A stretch of DNA of 64,000 bases from JBKCUI01 sp052161605 (GCA_052161605.1 CP197409.1); one strand, 5' to 3'. Positions 24,742 to 34,453 are shown, counted from the first letter of the stretch. A program made the numbers and translations. Notes: generated by a model not told the origin, from the sequence alone.

Positions 24742-25341
24742 CTACTCCTTGAGTTCGCCGCAATCCTTGATAACGATCTTCTTACTAGTGCGTCCGGAAT
24801 TGCTACCGAAGGATTCGACGTTTTTTACGATATCCATGCCTTCGACAACCCGGCCAAAAACAACGTGCTTGCCATCCAACCACTCGGTCTTTACCGTTGT
24901 GATGAAGAACTGAGAGCCGTTGGTGTTAGGCCCAGCATTGGCCATGCTGAGCAGACCTTCGCCATCGTGCACGAACTTGAAGTTTTCGTCTGCAAACTTC
25001 GCACCGTAGATGCTCTCGCCGCCGGTTCCGTTGCCGTTGGTGAAGTCGCCACCCTGAAGCATGAAGTTGGGGATGACTCGGTGAAAAATCGAACCCTTGA
25101 AGTGCAGAGGCTTGCCGCTCTTACCAGTTCCTTTTTCGCCTGTGCAGAGGCTTCTGAAATTCTCCGCCGTCTTGGGAACATCGTCCCCGAAAAGCCCCAT
25201 AACGATCCGCCCAGCGTCTTTGCCGTCGATTTCAACGTCAAAGTAAACCTTGGTGGTCACCTTGCCGTTGCTCGGTGAATCAGCCATTGCACTACCCATA
25301 AAAACCATCGCAATCAAAAAAGTGAGAGAAAGCAAACGCAT
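24742..25341 (-). CDS. Secreted cyclophilin-type peptidyl-prolyl isomerase
   Basis: 199 residues. The N-terminus (RLLSLTFLIAMVFMGSAMA) is a typical signal peptide with an AMA|D cleavage site. The cyclophilin core is of the larger, eukaryote-like type: RIVMGLFGDDVPKTAENFRS, FHRVIPNFMLQGGDF (catalytic Arg), NGSQFFITT and GKHVVFGRV. It speeds proline isomerisation during folding of exported proteins. Single gene; a palindrome follows its stop. Confidence 0.93.
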   Translation of the reverse strand: MRLLSLTFLIAMVFMGSAMADSPSNGKVTTKVYFDVEIDGKDAGRIVMGLFGDDVPKTAENFRSLCTGEKGTGKSGKPLHFKGSIFHRVIPNFMLQGGDFTNGNGTGGESIYGAKFADENFKFVHDGEGLLSMANAGPNTNGSQFFITTVKTEWLDGKHVVFGRVVEGMDIVKNVESFGSNSGRTSKKIVIKDCGELKE

Positions 25342-25494
25342 TGTCTTTAGTTCCGTTCGTATAGGTTCAGGAAATCAATCGGACTCGCGCCCATCCAGCG
25401 TTTCAAACTACCAAAAAAGTTCGAATTTGACAATGAGCAACACCGGTGAGCGACGCACTGGACGCGAAATCGCATCATCGCGCCATCCCCCGGT

Positions 25495-25866
25495 TCAGTC
25501 CCGTTTTTCCTGCTCTACAAACCGAGCCCAACTCCAATAAACACCGGTCGGCACATGAAAAATCCTTAAATGCTCGAGCTGGACACCTAAGTCAGCAGGG
25601 GTGAGCACGTTTAGCAATCTCTCCCAAGCGGAGAGGGGGGCCGCCCCCTTGAGGTCCAGGTACTCAATGGCGTCATCCCGGTCGTAGATCATGCCATCAA
25701 TTTGACCGACCGGGGCTCCCGCTTCTCGGACCGCCCACACGAACGAACCATCCATCTCGAAATAGAGCCCTGGCCAATTCGACACTTGGTCTGCAAAGGA
25801 CTCGAGGGTCACGGTAAAGCGTTGATTATCGGGGGCGTATACCAAGACGTGGTTGACAGGTTTCAC
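25495..25866 (-). CDS. Conserved hypothetical protein
   Basis: 123 residues, acidic, no signal peptide or membrane segment. Segments WPGLYFEMDGSFVW and IDGMIYDRDDAIEYLDLKG suggest a small alpha/beta protein. I recognise similar planctomycete proteins but no named family. Short GTCCC-type palindromes lie between it and the next minus-strand gene. Confidence 0.65.
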   Translation of the reverse strand: MKPVNHVLVYAPDNQRFTVTLESFADQVSNWPGLYFEMDGSFVWAVREAGAPVGQIDGMIYDRDDAIEYLDLKGAAPLSAWERLLNVLTPADLGVQLEHLRIFHVPTGVYWSWARFVEQEKRD

Positions 25867-25917
25867 TCTAGGAATTTGGGTTCACGTGAGAGGGAATCGG
25901 TGGTCCAGGGTTTTGGT

Positions 25918-26046
25918 CGTCCCGTTAGGGACGAAATGTTGGTAGACCGTCGCGACCGCCCCCCCCCCTTTCCGTCCCGATAGGGACGAAATGTTAGTTT
26001 GTCGGGGGCGTTCAGCGCAACTGAAGTTATGTCCCTAAGGGGACAT
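25918..26046. repeat. Cluster of short palindromes (CGTCCCGWTAGGGACGAAATGTT type)
   Basis: Two copies of CGTCCCGWTAGGGACGAAAT followed by GTTRGT (25918 and 25973), then a related ATGTCCCTAAGGGGACAT (26029). Each holds a short self-complementary core. They fill the 3' spacer between the genes ending at 26065 and starting at 25866. Likely REP-type repeats or weak transcription stops. Confidence 0.7.
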
Positions 26047-26064
26047 GTGGGAAATATCGGGCTC

Positions 26065-27153
26065 CTACCGATCGGTGGGGACCTTCGACAGCTTTTTGAA
26101 GTACGCTTCTACGACATCTCTGTAGTGACTCGGCAAGTCCTTGGTCATATCCTGGATGGCTTCTTTGCGTTGAGCGGGAGGCAAATTCCCCCATCCACTT
26201 GATTTGCCGATATCCTTGTTGTCCACGTCGCCAGCCCCTTTGACGTCGGCGATTTGAGATTCCTCCAACGGGTTGGACGATCCGCCTGCCGGCTTTCTCT
26301 GTTGCTGCTGCTGCTGTTGCTGTCGCTGCTGTTGCATTTGCTGGATCTGTTGCTCGAGCTGCTCGATACTCTTGTCCAGCTTGTCCACAATGGTCTGCTG
26401 CTTGTCTCGAACCAGCTTGCCCGTGCGACCAAGAGTTAGACGCCTCTCGACATCGTTCATCAACCGAGATATCTCATCCAGTGAATCCTCTTTGAGGGGC
26501 TGTATATCTGCCTCCATCAACCGGGCTGTGATCGCGTACCGAGTTGGCAACTCCATCTCTCGCTCTAGCAACCTCGACAAATTTTCCAAGCACTCTTCAC
26601 GACTGAGTAAATGGTGCTGACAAATAGCTTTGTAGAACAAATAGGTGGATGGATCGGACACTTGGTCGACGTCGATCAACTTAAGCTGCTGTATCGCCTC
26701 ATCGTAAAGTGCGTTTTGAACCAACACTCGACAGACATATAGCTGAACGTCAGACTTGAGCCAATTCGGGATGCCCCCATTGGCCATCATCGAACTGAGT
26801 GCGGCGTCGATACTGGGAGCTGTTTGCGAAGACACCTCTCCCGAAAGCAACTCTCGAATCTTGGCAACACTCGGGTCGCATTCCGCTGCAATAGCGACCA
26901 CGTTTTCGAGCAAGGCGACACCTCGCAACGATGTTAGCTCGGACAAACGACTCTTGATGGCGGGAGTATTGGATCGATTGGCGATCGTTCCTAAAAAGTC
27001 TTCAAAGCGAGTGATCACCGATTGGCTCTCAGGCCAGTTCCACGTCGACTGCTTCTTTAACGAACTGTCGCTCGCAACTAAAGATCCAGGAAACGATGCC
27101 AAGCAGGCTACGCCTAAGGCGATCGGTAAGAATCCCTTTTTCCATCGAGTCAT
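26065..27153 (-). CDS. Secreted protein with poly-Gln coiled coil, hypothetical
   Basis: 362 residues. A signal peptide (FLPIALGVACLASFPGSLVA) precedes a helical, TPR-like region (about 100-230; LYVCRVLVQNALYDEAIQQL, YLFYKAICQHHLLSREECL). Then comes a coiled coil with a long Gln run (about 265-285) and a conserved tail WGNLPPAQRKEAIQDMTKDL...YRDVVEAYFKKLSK. Such tails occur in Pirellulaceae proteins, often near transglutaminase or BatA-type genes, which are not next to it here. Function unknown. The Gln run is mostly CAG/CAA in the sense strand and may vary by slippage. Confidence 0.7.
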   Translation of the reverse strand: MTRWKKGFLPIALGVACLASFPGSLVASDSSLKKQSTWNWPESQSVITRFEDFLGTIANRSNTPAIKSRLSELTSLRGVALLENVVAIAAECDPSVAKIRELLSGEVSSQTAPSIDAALSSMMANGGIPNWLKSDVQLYVCRVLVQNALYDEAIQQLKLIDVDQVSDPSTYLFYKAICQHHLLSREECLENLSRLLEREMELPTRYAITARLMEADIQPLKEDSLDEISRLMNDVERRLTLGRTGKLVRDKQQTIVDKLDKSIEQLEQQIQQMQQQRQQQQQQQQRKPAGGSSNPLEESQIADVKGAGDVDNKDIGKSSGWGNLPPAQRKEAIQDMTKDLPSHYRDVVEAYFKKLSKVPTDR

Positions 27154-27359
27154 GTCTACTCCTTGAAGAGAGCTACAAGTTCACGTCGACATCCCATTCA
27201 GATCGTCGAACCTATTCACTATAACGTTTGTAAAAGGGGAGTTTCTAGGAAACAGGAAGGTTTTTCGACGAAGCGATCAAGTTTCTGGTCGCCTGCAACG
27301 GGAAAACTCGCCCAATATTAGGCGGGTTGATTTAGTCATCCTCAATGAACTCTTCGGCT

Positions 27360-27887
27360 CTACCGCTTGGCAAGTGCTTGCTCGCTGGCTCCTGAAAGTT
27401 CTTTGTCGGCGTTTCGATCGATGTCGAGTTGGGCTAAACGGACAGCTTGCTGCTCACTCTTTGCCGTTTGTCTTTCTTTCGATGGCTTGATCAGAGCCAG
27501 CCGATAGCGTTCCTCGAGATGCTTTTTATCAAGCCGCTCGGGATCGTACTGCGTCCAAGTCTCGCGGAAGAGTGGGCTGCGTATCGACCTCACGATGGCT
27601 TGATCCGAATCGAGCCAATCTACGTGATACTGATCCGTTGTGGCGTTCCAAACAGGTCGTCGATTCAGAGACTCGCGATCTTCGATCAAGCACCAGGCTC
27701 GAACACGGAATTGTCCGGTACTCGCTAGACGTTCATAGAAGATCACTTGATCGTAAACGTGTCGCCCTTGTCGATCAAAGAAGTGATTGAGTTCGATCAT
27801 ATCGACCGATTCCGATACATGACCCATATCATGCAATCGGTTGTTGGAACCTACGAAAGCCAACAAGATAAAGAAACTGGAAACCAT
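27360..27887 (-). CDS. Hypothetical exported or anchored protein
   Basis: 175 residues. A short hydrophobic N-terminus (VSSFFILLAFVG) could be a signal or anchor. The body contains HDMGHVSESVDMIELNHFFD, YDQVIFYERLASTGQFRVRA and a charged Gln/Arg-rich tail. It resembles uncharacterised planctomycete proteins. It ends about 200 bases downstream of the start of the poly-Gln gene's neighbourhood, on the same strand. Confidence 0.6.
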   Translation of the reverse strand: MVSSFFILLAFVGSNNRLHDMGHVSESVDMIELNHFFDRQGRHVYDQVIFYERLASTGQFRVRAWCLIEDRESLNRRPVWNATTDQYHVDWLDSDQAIVRSIRSPLFRETWTQYDPERLDKKHLEERYRLALIKPSKERQTAKSEQQAVRLAQLDIDRNADKELSGASEQALAKR

Positions 27888-28296
27888 GACCGCAACCTCT
27901 CATGCTAAGGCCATTGCGAAACTTAGACGCATTAGGCGTTGAGAGCGATCAACCAAACCGCGAATCGTGACGCGGAAATTGTTCCAGACAACGTTGTGTG
28001 TGAGAGCTGGCCTGGAACCAATTGGGGCCGGAGAGAGAAGTCCCGTGTCACATCTTCAGACGATCAAGCAATTCGATCACCTCACTACTAACGAGCCACC
28101 AAAGACAAAATAAAGGGACGGCCTGCTCGCAGTCGCTGACTGCATGCTACAAGCACTCCGCAGGTCATCTCATAACAAATCTTCGGACCTTAACTCAAGC
28201 TTAATTCAGCGGAAATTTGGTTTCAAAGAAAAAAAGACGCGATCCGCTATTTCGCTTGCACTACTCTGCACATCGCTTGCACTCGAAAAACTTACA
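27888..28296. other. Gene-free stretch
   Basis: About 410 bases between two minus-strand genes. The ORFs at 28022 and 28206 have no family similarity or ribosome-binding site. I see no strong hairpin or repeat. Confidence 0.5.
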
Positions 28297-29490
28297 CTAC
28301 CATGAGTAGTATTCTCTGATGCCGCTGGCGATTTCCCCAGGCGGTACCTCAATGAATCCGTCCGAGCGACTAAGGGATGCGATATCTCCTGAGCCTTGGC
28401 TCGGGATAACATACGCGTGCCCGTCGGACAATAACCTCACCAATCGAAACCATGTCAGGGCAATCGTCTTGGCGTCGTCGCACGTGGCTTCAACTTTTTG
28501 CGTCGCTTGCTCGGATTCTATTCCTGCCACGTACATCAACAATGGCAAGGCATATCGCCGCCATGTCACAGCAACACTGAGTGGATTCCCTGGCAAGCCC
28601 ATGATCAGCTTTCCTGAACTAGTTGATGCGCCCATGAGAGGCTTGCCGGGACGAATCGGAATGCGGTGAAATAGGATTCGTCCTCCAACATTCTGAACAG
28701 CTCGTGGCACGTAATCGGTCTCCCCCATCGATACGCCACCCGTTAACAAAACGGCATCGGATTCTTCTAAGGCTTGTCGCAGGTGTGTTTCAATCGCGTC
28801 GAGCGTGTCTGGAACCTTTCGTCGTTGAACTGATACCCAGGGGTATCTTTGCAATGCACCCTCCAAAAAAGGACCATTGGAGTCCCTGATTTGCCAGTAC
28901 TCTAGCGGCTCACCGAGTGGAACCAGCTCATCTCCGGTGTTGAGAATGGTCACGCGAACCTGCCGATAGACTTGGACCGCATTCTGATCCACAAAAGTCG
29001 CGATGCCCGCCAACGTCTGAGGGCCGATGACAGTTCCCTTGCTCAAGATCTCGTCACCCGTGCGGGCATTCTCGCCACGGACGCGAATGTTGGCTCCCGA
29101 TTTGAGCCGACTCACAGCAGGTTCGAACGAGACCAAGCCCTGCTCCTCGCAGGTATCTTCCTTGCGAACCACCACCTCTGTTCCGGGAGGCACGACCGCT
29201 CCCGTCAGAATGCGAATCGCCTTGCCCAGCTCGAGTGGTACTGGTTCACTTCCCGCAAAAATCGTCGTTTGGACCTGTGGTTTACTTGGCAAATCGCACA
29301 TCCGGACTGCATACCCGTCCATGGCGGAGACATCCGCCGCCGGGCTATCTCGTGATGCAAGAACAGGTCGGCTCAGCACTCGCCCCTGCGATTGGGCAAT
29401 CGATAATGGCTCGTCATCTACGATTCGTAATGTTTCTCGCAATTCGAGCAGTTTGGCTTGGATGCTGGAAACAACCGGTAGGTCCGTCAT
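28297..29490 (-). CDS. moeA: Molybdopterin molybdenumtransferase
   Basis: 397 residues, normal length. MoeA inserts molybdate into adenylated molybdopterin. Signature elements: VSAMDGYAVR, GAVVPPGTEVVVRKED, VTILNTGDELVPLGE (MoCF-like substrate site), TGGVSMGETDYV and GLPGNPLSVAVTWR. The C-terminal beta-barrel ends in IREYYSW. It is divergent from the C45 hydrolase gene at 29650 with about 160 bases of shared upstream sequence. No other cofactor genes are adjacent. Confidence 0.95.
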   Translation of the reverse strand: MTDLPVVSSIQAKLLELRETLRIVDDEPLSIAQSQGRVLSRPVLASRDSPAADVSAMDGYAVRMCDLPSKPQVQTTIFAGSEPVPLELGKAIRILTGAVVPPGTEVVVRKEDTCEEQGLVSFEPAVSRLKSGANIRVRGENARTGDEILSKGTVIGPQTLAGIATFVDQNAVQVYRQVRVTILNTGDELVPLGEPLEYWQIRDSNGPFLEGALQRYPWVSVQRRKVPDTLDAIETHLRQALEESDAVLLTGGVSMGETDYVPRAVQNVGGRILFHRIPIRPGKPLMGASTSSGKLIMGLPGNPLSVAVTWRRYALPLLMYVAGIESEQATQKVEATCDDAKTIALTWFRLVRLLSDGHAYVIPSQGSGDIASLSRSDGFIEVPPGEIASGIREYYSW

Positions 29491-29649
29491 ATTAATCGCC
29501 GTAAAACTAGGTTATATTGTTCGTCGTGTTGGATGAATGTGAGGTTGGAGCTGCCGCACAAATGACGTGGCAGCTGCTCCGATCACACCCGCTAGATTGT
29601 ATCCCTCCCCCTTCCTTTCCGCATCTGTTAATACCAAAGGGCACCACTC

Positions 29650-30873
29650 ATGCGTCGTCGTTTTTTGTCTGCATTGTCGACCGTATTTTTATCAACACTC
29701 AGCGTTGCCATTCCATCCTCGATTAACACGACGGCTTGCGCGGACGGACCAACCGATCGACCTTTCAAAACGCCAGAGACGAGTAACACCACAGGGCATC
29801 TGGTCCAAATCATTGACAATGGGATTACCCTTCCCGTAGCTGTGGTTCGTGGGACTCCCTACGAAATGGGGTTCCAGTTGGGACAACTTTTCGGTGAGCA
29901 AATTCGTGGTGTTGTACCCAGCTTGGTGGAGTCGGTTAGCCAGGAAATGGGCTTAACGACCAGCGATCTTCAAGAAACATGGGCTCGCACAGCAGCTTAC
30001 GGCGACGATCGCCTCGAACAAGAGCTGACCGGTTTGGCCGACGGGTCTGGAGTAAGTCTCATCACCCTCCAATCGATGCATGCCATCCCTTTGTTGATGC
30101 CTTATTCTTGTAGCAGCATCGCAGCATGGGGGGACGCTACCGTAGATGGCCACCTGTACCAAACAAGAAACTTGGATTGGAACATTAATATCGGTGTGCA
30201 CAACTACCCGATGATTGTTCTGTATATCCCGAACGAAGGTGTTCCGCATGTGGTTCCCTCATTCGCTGGGATGATCGGTGCTCATACCGGTATGAACGCT
30301 AAGGGAATCGCGCTCTCGGAGATGGGAGATGCCTCCAAAAAAGAAGCCCCCTACCACGTACATGCTCCTCACTTCACGTGCTTCTTCCGAACGATGCTGT
30401 ACGATTCGCAAAGCTTGTCGGATGCCGTTCGAATCTTTCGTGCCCAACCGCAAACTAAACGTTATCACTTCGTGTTCGGTGACGGGCAAACCGAATTGGG
30501 GGCCGTCAAGGTACGCACTAATGCCTCAAAACCAACTGCGACCGAGATCGAGGTTTGGCAGGACAATGACAAGACCGATGAGTTTTACCCGAACGTCCTT
30601 TCCTGCGTCGTTTACAACGATGAGGGCCGCGGTGCCTTTCCAACACTCAAATCCCAATCTGGCAAATTGGACGGCCCGAAGCTGGTAGCGTTGGCGAATC
30701 AAATCCCGATCAAGGGAGGAAACGTTGAAAACGTCGTGTATGATGCAACCGCTCTTCGAATGTGGGTGTCGTATGCCAAAGGAAGCGAGGAAGCCTACAA
30801 ACGGCCTTACGTTTTCATCGATCTGAAAAAGATCGACGCGAATGGAAACGGGGTTCCTGATTTGGAGGAATAG
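29650..30873 (+). CDS. Secreted C45 family autoproteolytic acyltransferase/hydrolase
   Basis: 407 residues. The N-terminus (RRFLSALSTVFLSTLSVAIP) is a signal peptide. The Ntn-hydrolase core follows: GTPYEMGFQLGQLFGEQIRG, ITLQSMHAIPLLMPYSCSSI with the likely autocatalytic nucleophile Cys154, LYQTRNLDWNINIG and AHTGMNAKGIALSEMG. Family members include the penicillin acyltransferase and choloylglycine-hydrolase-like enzymes, which cleave amide bonds of small acyl-amino compounds. The symporter and Tat protein follow on the same strand with short gaps, which suggests a small scavenging operon. Confidence 0.88.
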   Translation: MRRRFLSALSTVFLSTLSVAIPSSINTTACADGPTDRPFKTPETSNTTGHLVQIIDNGITLPVAVVRGTPYEMGFQLGQLFGEQIRGVVPSLVESVSQEMGLTTSDLQETWARTAAYGDDRLEQELTGLADGSGVSLITLQSMHAIPLLMPYSCSSIAAWGDATVDGHLYQTRNLDWNINIGVHNYPMIVLYIPNEGVPHVVPSFAGMIGAHTGMNAKGIALSEMGDASKKEAPYHVHAPHFTCFFRTMLYDSQSLSDAVRIFRAQPQTKRYHFVFGDGQTELGAVKVRTNASKPTATEIEVWQDNDKTDEFYPNVLSCVVYNDEGRGAFPTLKSQSGKLDGPKLVALANQIPIKGGNVENVVYDATALRMWVSYAKGSEEAYKRPYVFIDLKKIDANGNGVPDLEE

Positions 30874-30926
30874 ACGATAAACTGCGTCTCCCACTCTTCT
30901 TCACGAACTGCTGACCGATCACCTCC

Positions 30927-32678
30927 ATGCTATACGAAGCCAACTCTCTTGCTATCGTTGTTTTTATCGCGCTCGTCGGTGCAACGTTAGGTTTCAGTTT
31001 TTGGCTAGGAGCCCGAGCCAAGTCCAGTCAGGCCTACTTTGCAGCCGGTGGTCAAATCCACTGGTTCGTCAACGGTATCGCCTTTGCCGGTGACTACCTC
31101 TCCGCAGCATCCTTTTTGGGGATCTGCGGCATGATTGCGTTTTATGGCTTTGATGGATTCTTATACTCAATTGGATATTTGGCGGGCTGGATCGTCGCGT
31201 TGCTCGTGATTGCTGAGCCCCTTAAGCGACTCGGGCGGTTTACCTTTGCTGACGCTCTCGATAGCCAGTTCCAATCGCGTGGCATCAAAGCTGCGGCGGG
31301 CGTGAGCACTTTGATCGTCAGCATGTGCTACCTCATTCCGCAAATGGTCGGGGCGGGGACTCTTATCAAGCCACTACTGGGGCTTGAGTATTGGCACGGA
31401 GTGGTATTGGTCGGTGCCGTAGTCGTCTTGATCGTGGTTTCCGCAGGCATGGTAAGCACCACGTACGTGCAATTTTTAAAGGGTGCCCTTTTAGTCGTCT
31501 TCTCGTTCTTACTGACGGTTTTGATTTTACAACGAGGTCTCACGGTTGCACCTCCTGAGGAGCTAGGGAAAACGCAAGTTCTCGAGAAGAGCAATGGAGT
31601 CACACTCATCGACGGAGTTCCGTTCGGTTTAAAGAAGGGTGAAGCCAACGTCAAACCGGTCGGGCGATTAGCAAAGCTACCGGATGGGCTGGGAAATGCT
31701 GACGAACGGCAAGCGACGGGCCCATTGGGACCTATCGCGTTTCTGCAAACCATCGCCCATTCCGAAATCGAAATCACCCGCGAGAAGAAAGAGCTGACGG
31801 AAACCGGGGAGATCAAGAGGTTCGTTCCTGTGCGGGTTACTGGTTCCGAAGTGCTCAGTCCTGGGAATCTACCTTCCTTTGCAGGCATCCGCGGCGATAG
31901 CTGGATCGCCAAACTCGATTTCATTTCGCTGATGCTCGCGTTGTTTGCTGGCACCGCATCGTTGCCTCATATTCTTATTCGGTACTATACCGTCAAAGAC
32001 CAAGCATCCGCCCGCAAGAGTACGATAGTCGGCATCACATCGATCGGCTTCTTCTATGTTTTGACGTTGTTCATCGGTCTAGGTGCCATGGTTAGCGGCA
32101 CGCTCGATCCATCGGATACGAATATGGCTGCACCCTTGTTAGCAAAAAGCTTTAGCAATCTCCTCTTTGCTGCGGTGTCCGCGATCGCGTTTACCACGGT
32201 GCTCGGAACGGTCAGTGGCCTGATCGTGGCAGCCGGTGGAAGTGTCGCACATGACATCGTAGGAGGTTTCTTCGGAGTCCAGTTGTCGGAACATAATGCG
32301 GTTCGTGTGGCCAAGATCGCTTCGACCGTCATTGGGGTCGTTGCCATTCAATTGGGCCTCGCATTCGAAGGAGTCAACGTTACGTTCTTGGTCGGTTGGG
32401 CATTTGCGATCGCTGCTTCGGCCAATTTGCCAGCCCTTTTGATGCTGCTTTTTTGGAAAGGGACCACTAAACAAGGACTTATCGCCGGGATATTGACTGG
32501 TGTATTGGCATCTTTGGCATGGGTTATTGTTTCGCCCGACATGGTAACGAAATTGTTTCAATGGAGTGCCCAGGACGCTTGGGTTCCTATGAATCAGCCC
32601 GGTCTATTTACGATTCCCTTGAGCTTTCTCGTCATCGTTGTTGTTTCCAAGCTCACCCGCAAAACCACTTTAATGTAA
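30927..32678 (+). CDS. Sodium:solute symporter (SSS family, acetate-type)
   Basis: 583 residues with about 13 membrane segments. SSS landmarks: FWLGARAKSSQAYFAAGG near the N-terminus, AFAGDYLSAASFLGICGMIA (sodium site region), YLIPQMVGAGTLIKPLLG and FAGTASLPHILIRYYTV. It is close in type to ActP/YwcA cation-acetate symporters. A soluble insertion of ~120 residues at about 210-320 (PVGRLAKLPDGLGNADERQA) interrupts the normal pattern, as seen in several planctomycete homologues. It lies 53 bases after the C45 hydrolase and 19 bases before the Tat protein, so co-transcription is likely. Possible substrate: the acid released by the hydrolase. Confidence 0.92.
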   Translation: MLYEANSLAIVVFIALVGATLGFSFWLGARAKSSQAYFAAGGQIHWFVNGIAFAGDYLSAASFLGICGMIAFYGFDGFLYSIGYLAGWIVALLVIAEPLKRLGRFTFADALDSQFQSRGIKAAAGVSTLIVSMCYLIPQMVGAGTLIKPLLGLEYWHGVVLVGAVVVLIVVSAGMVSTTYVQFLKGALLVVFSFLLTVLILQRGLTVAPPEELGKTQVLEKSNGVTLIDGVPFGLKKGEANVKPVGRLAKLPDGLGNADERQATGPLGPIAFLQTIAHSEIEITREKKELTETGEIKRFVPVRVTGSEVLSPGNLPSFAGIRGDSWIAKLDFISLMLALFAGTASLPHILIRYYTVKDQASARKSTIVGITSIGFFYVLTLFIGLGAMVSGTLDPSDTNMAAPLLAKSFSNLLFAAVSAIAFTTVLGTVSGLIVAAGGSVAHDIVGGFFGVQLSEHNAVRVAKIASTVIGVVAIQLGLAFEGVNVTFLVGWAFAIAASANLPALLMLLFWKGTTKQGLIAGILTGVLASLAWVIVSPDMVTKLFQWSAQDAWVPMNQPGLFTIPLSFLVIVVVSKLTRKTTLM

Positions 32679-32697
32679 CGCGCACGAGGTAACCACT

Positions 32698-33975
32698 ATG
32701 ATCGAATTCAACAATCGACGACAATTCATGCAGATCGGCGCAGCGGCCTGTTTGGCTTCTGTTGGAGGTGGCCATCTATTCGGTGGTCCTGCCGAGCGAA
32801 AGAAGATCGCCTTTTTAGGGACAGAGGTAAGAACCCATTCTCATTCGCAGCATTTTCTAGACAGGCTAGCGATGGGGTATGCTTACAACGGGCAGTGGGA
32901 GCTACCTAGGCTCGACATTGCTTCGGTTTTTATCGATCAACATCCCGAAAACGATTTAACGCCAGGTAGATTAGATCGCTATGGATTGCAATCTTATGAC
33001 ACCATCGAGGATGCATTGACGTTGGGATCTGGCAAGTTGGCTGTCGATGGAGTCGTCATTATTGCGGAGCATGGTGATTACCCTGTGAACGACAAGGGGC
33101 AGCGAAGATATCCACGTTACGAGTGGTTCAAACGGGTCGTCAAGGTTTTCGAAGCCAGCGGTCGCTCGGTCCCGGTTTTTAACGACAAACATTTATCGAC
33201 GGAGTGGAGCGAGTGCTTGGAGATGGTCGAGGACTCCAAGCGTTTGGGATTTCCCTTTATGGCGGGATCCTCTTTACCGGTGACTTGGAGGTTACCGATG
33301 ATTGATATGCCGCATGATGTGCCGCTGCGCGAGAGCGTATGCGTGTGTTATGGTGGCATCGACAGTTACGACATCCACGGTTTGGAGACGGCCCAGTGCA
33401 TGTCGGAGCGACGGCGAGGAGGTGAGGCAGGAGTGGCCAGCGTCGTTGCGTATCGAGGCGAATCGCTATGGGCCAAGCTTCGCGAGGATGGTTACCGAGA
33501 CACGCGGCGTTTGATTGAGGCCGCATTAAGAAGGAGCCATAATTTGCCTGTAGAAACGGGTTACCCGACCCATCCGGTGGATTTTGAATGGGCACAACGG
33601 ACCTTGGCGAGCTCGATCGGTTACATCATTGAGCATGTGGATGGCTTTCGAACCACAATGTTGTTATCGCCGATACGAGACTTCAATTATGCCGGGTTGA
33701 GAGCGGACCGGGATGAGATCGTATCCTGTCAAATGTATCTTCCGATGCCAACACACGGATCCACTACAGCAGATTTCTTCACTCCGCTGGTCCGTCACAT
33801 TGAAGATTTGGTTTTGACGGGCAAGCCCCCCTATCCGATCGAACGCAATTTGTTGACATCGGGCATGGTGATCGCGGGAGTCAATTCGCTTCATCGCGGT
33901 TCCGAGGTCATCGCGACTCCGGAGATGAAGATAGCTTATAAGGTAGGCAAGGATTCAACCTTCTGGCGCGAGTAA
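32698..33975 (+). CDS. Tat-exported conserved hypothetical protein
   Basis: 425 residues. The N-terminus has a twin-arginine signal (NNRRQFMQIGAAACLASVGG). The body is conserved in planctomycetes and lacks a domain I can name. Conserved segments are KIAFLGTEVRTHSHSQHFLD, VDGVVIIAEHGDYPVNDKGQ and VFNDKHLSTEWSECLEMVED, giving an oxidoreductase-like Rossmann impression. It lies immediately after the symporter and could act on the same substrate. The frame ends well before the repeat-rich scar. Confidence 0.75.
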   Translation: MIEFNNRRQFMQIGAAACLASVGGGHLFGGPAERKKIAFLGTEVRTHSHSQHFLDRLAMGYAYNGQWELPRLDIASVFIDQHPENDLTPGRLDRYGLQSYDTIEDALTLGSGKLAVDGVVIIAEHGDYPVNDKGQRRYPRYEWFKRVVKVFEASGRSVPVFNDKHLSTEWSECLEMVEDSKRLGFPFMAGSSLPVTWRLPMIDMPHDVPLRESVCVCYGGIDSYDIHGLETAQCMSERRRGGEAGVASVVAYRGESLWAKLREDGYRDTRRLIEAALRRSHNLPVETGYPTHPVDFEWAQRTLASSIGYIIEHVDGFRTTMLLSPIRDFNYAGLRADRDEIVSCQMYLPMPTHGSTTADFFTPLVRHIEDLVLTGKPPYPIERNLLTSGMVIAGVNSLHRGSEVIATPEMKIAYKVGKDSTFWRE

Positions 33976-34029
33976 ATTGGAGACTGCACTTATTGGGAAG
34001 CCCCCTACTGCGAAGCAGTTTCACAACCT

Positions 34030-34178
34030 AGCCCGGGGTCGCGGAGCGCACCCCGGGTCAACGAACAAATGATCGGCCAACCCCAACGGGGTTGCACACA
34101 GGCCCATGTTGAACCCCGTTGGGGTTCGTTCTATAAACCAGGCACGGTATCCCGGGGTGCGCTCCGCGACCCCGGGCT
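34030..34178. repeat. Nested perfect inverted repeat
   Basis: The outer arms (AGCCCGGGGTCGCGGAGCGC..., 34030-34057, and its exact complement 34151-34178) match over all 28 bases. Between them AACCCCAACGGGGTT (34079) and AACCCCGTTGGGGTT (34112) are each self-complementary and complementary to each other. A small CCGCTTCGCGG hairpin follows. This is a large GC-rich cruciform-capable repeat in the scar after 33975, with no ORF. Confidence 0.9.
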
Positions 34179-34365
34179 TTGATGTTTGACCGCTTCGCGG
34201 TTGATAATGTATTTGTGCCAGCCATGTTTTGATGCTCTTCGCACTTCTGCACATGGCTTTTCAATTAGTGCCACCCAATTTTTGTTGCGGACCGGTTGGA
34301 ATGCCGATGTCATCGTCGGCGTTGGTTCGTCTGTTCAACACCTACGGCGTTGATCTTAATTCGAC

Positions 34366-34401
34366 GAGGAAGAAAAGGGGACGGAGGAAGAAAAGGGGAC
34401 G
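34366..34401 (+). repeat. 18-bp tandem repeat before the RAYT relic
   Basis: Two exact copies of GAGGAAGAAAAGGGGACG, followed by GGGGAAGTTTCATTA. It lies about 50 bases upstream of the transposase relic. AAAAGGGGAC(G/A) motifs often precede RAYT genes, so this may be part of the mobile unit. Confidence 0.75.
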
Positions 34402-34453
34402 GGGGAAGTTTCATTAACGCTTTCCCGCCATAATGCCTCTTTTGGAGTTGATC

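Noticed and set aside
26273..26340. CTG/CAG run as an independent repeat element
   Set aside because: It is the coding sequence of a poly-Gln coiled coil in the gene at 26065-27153.
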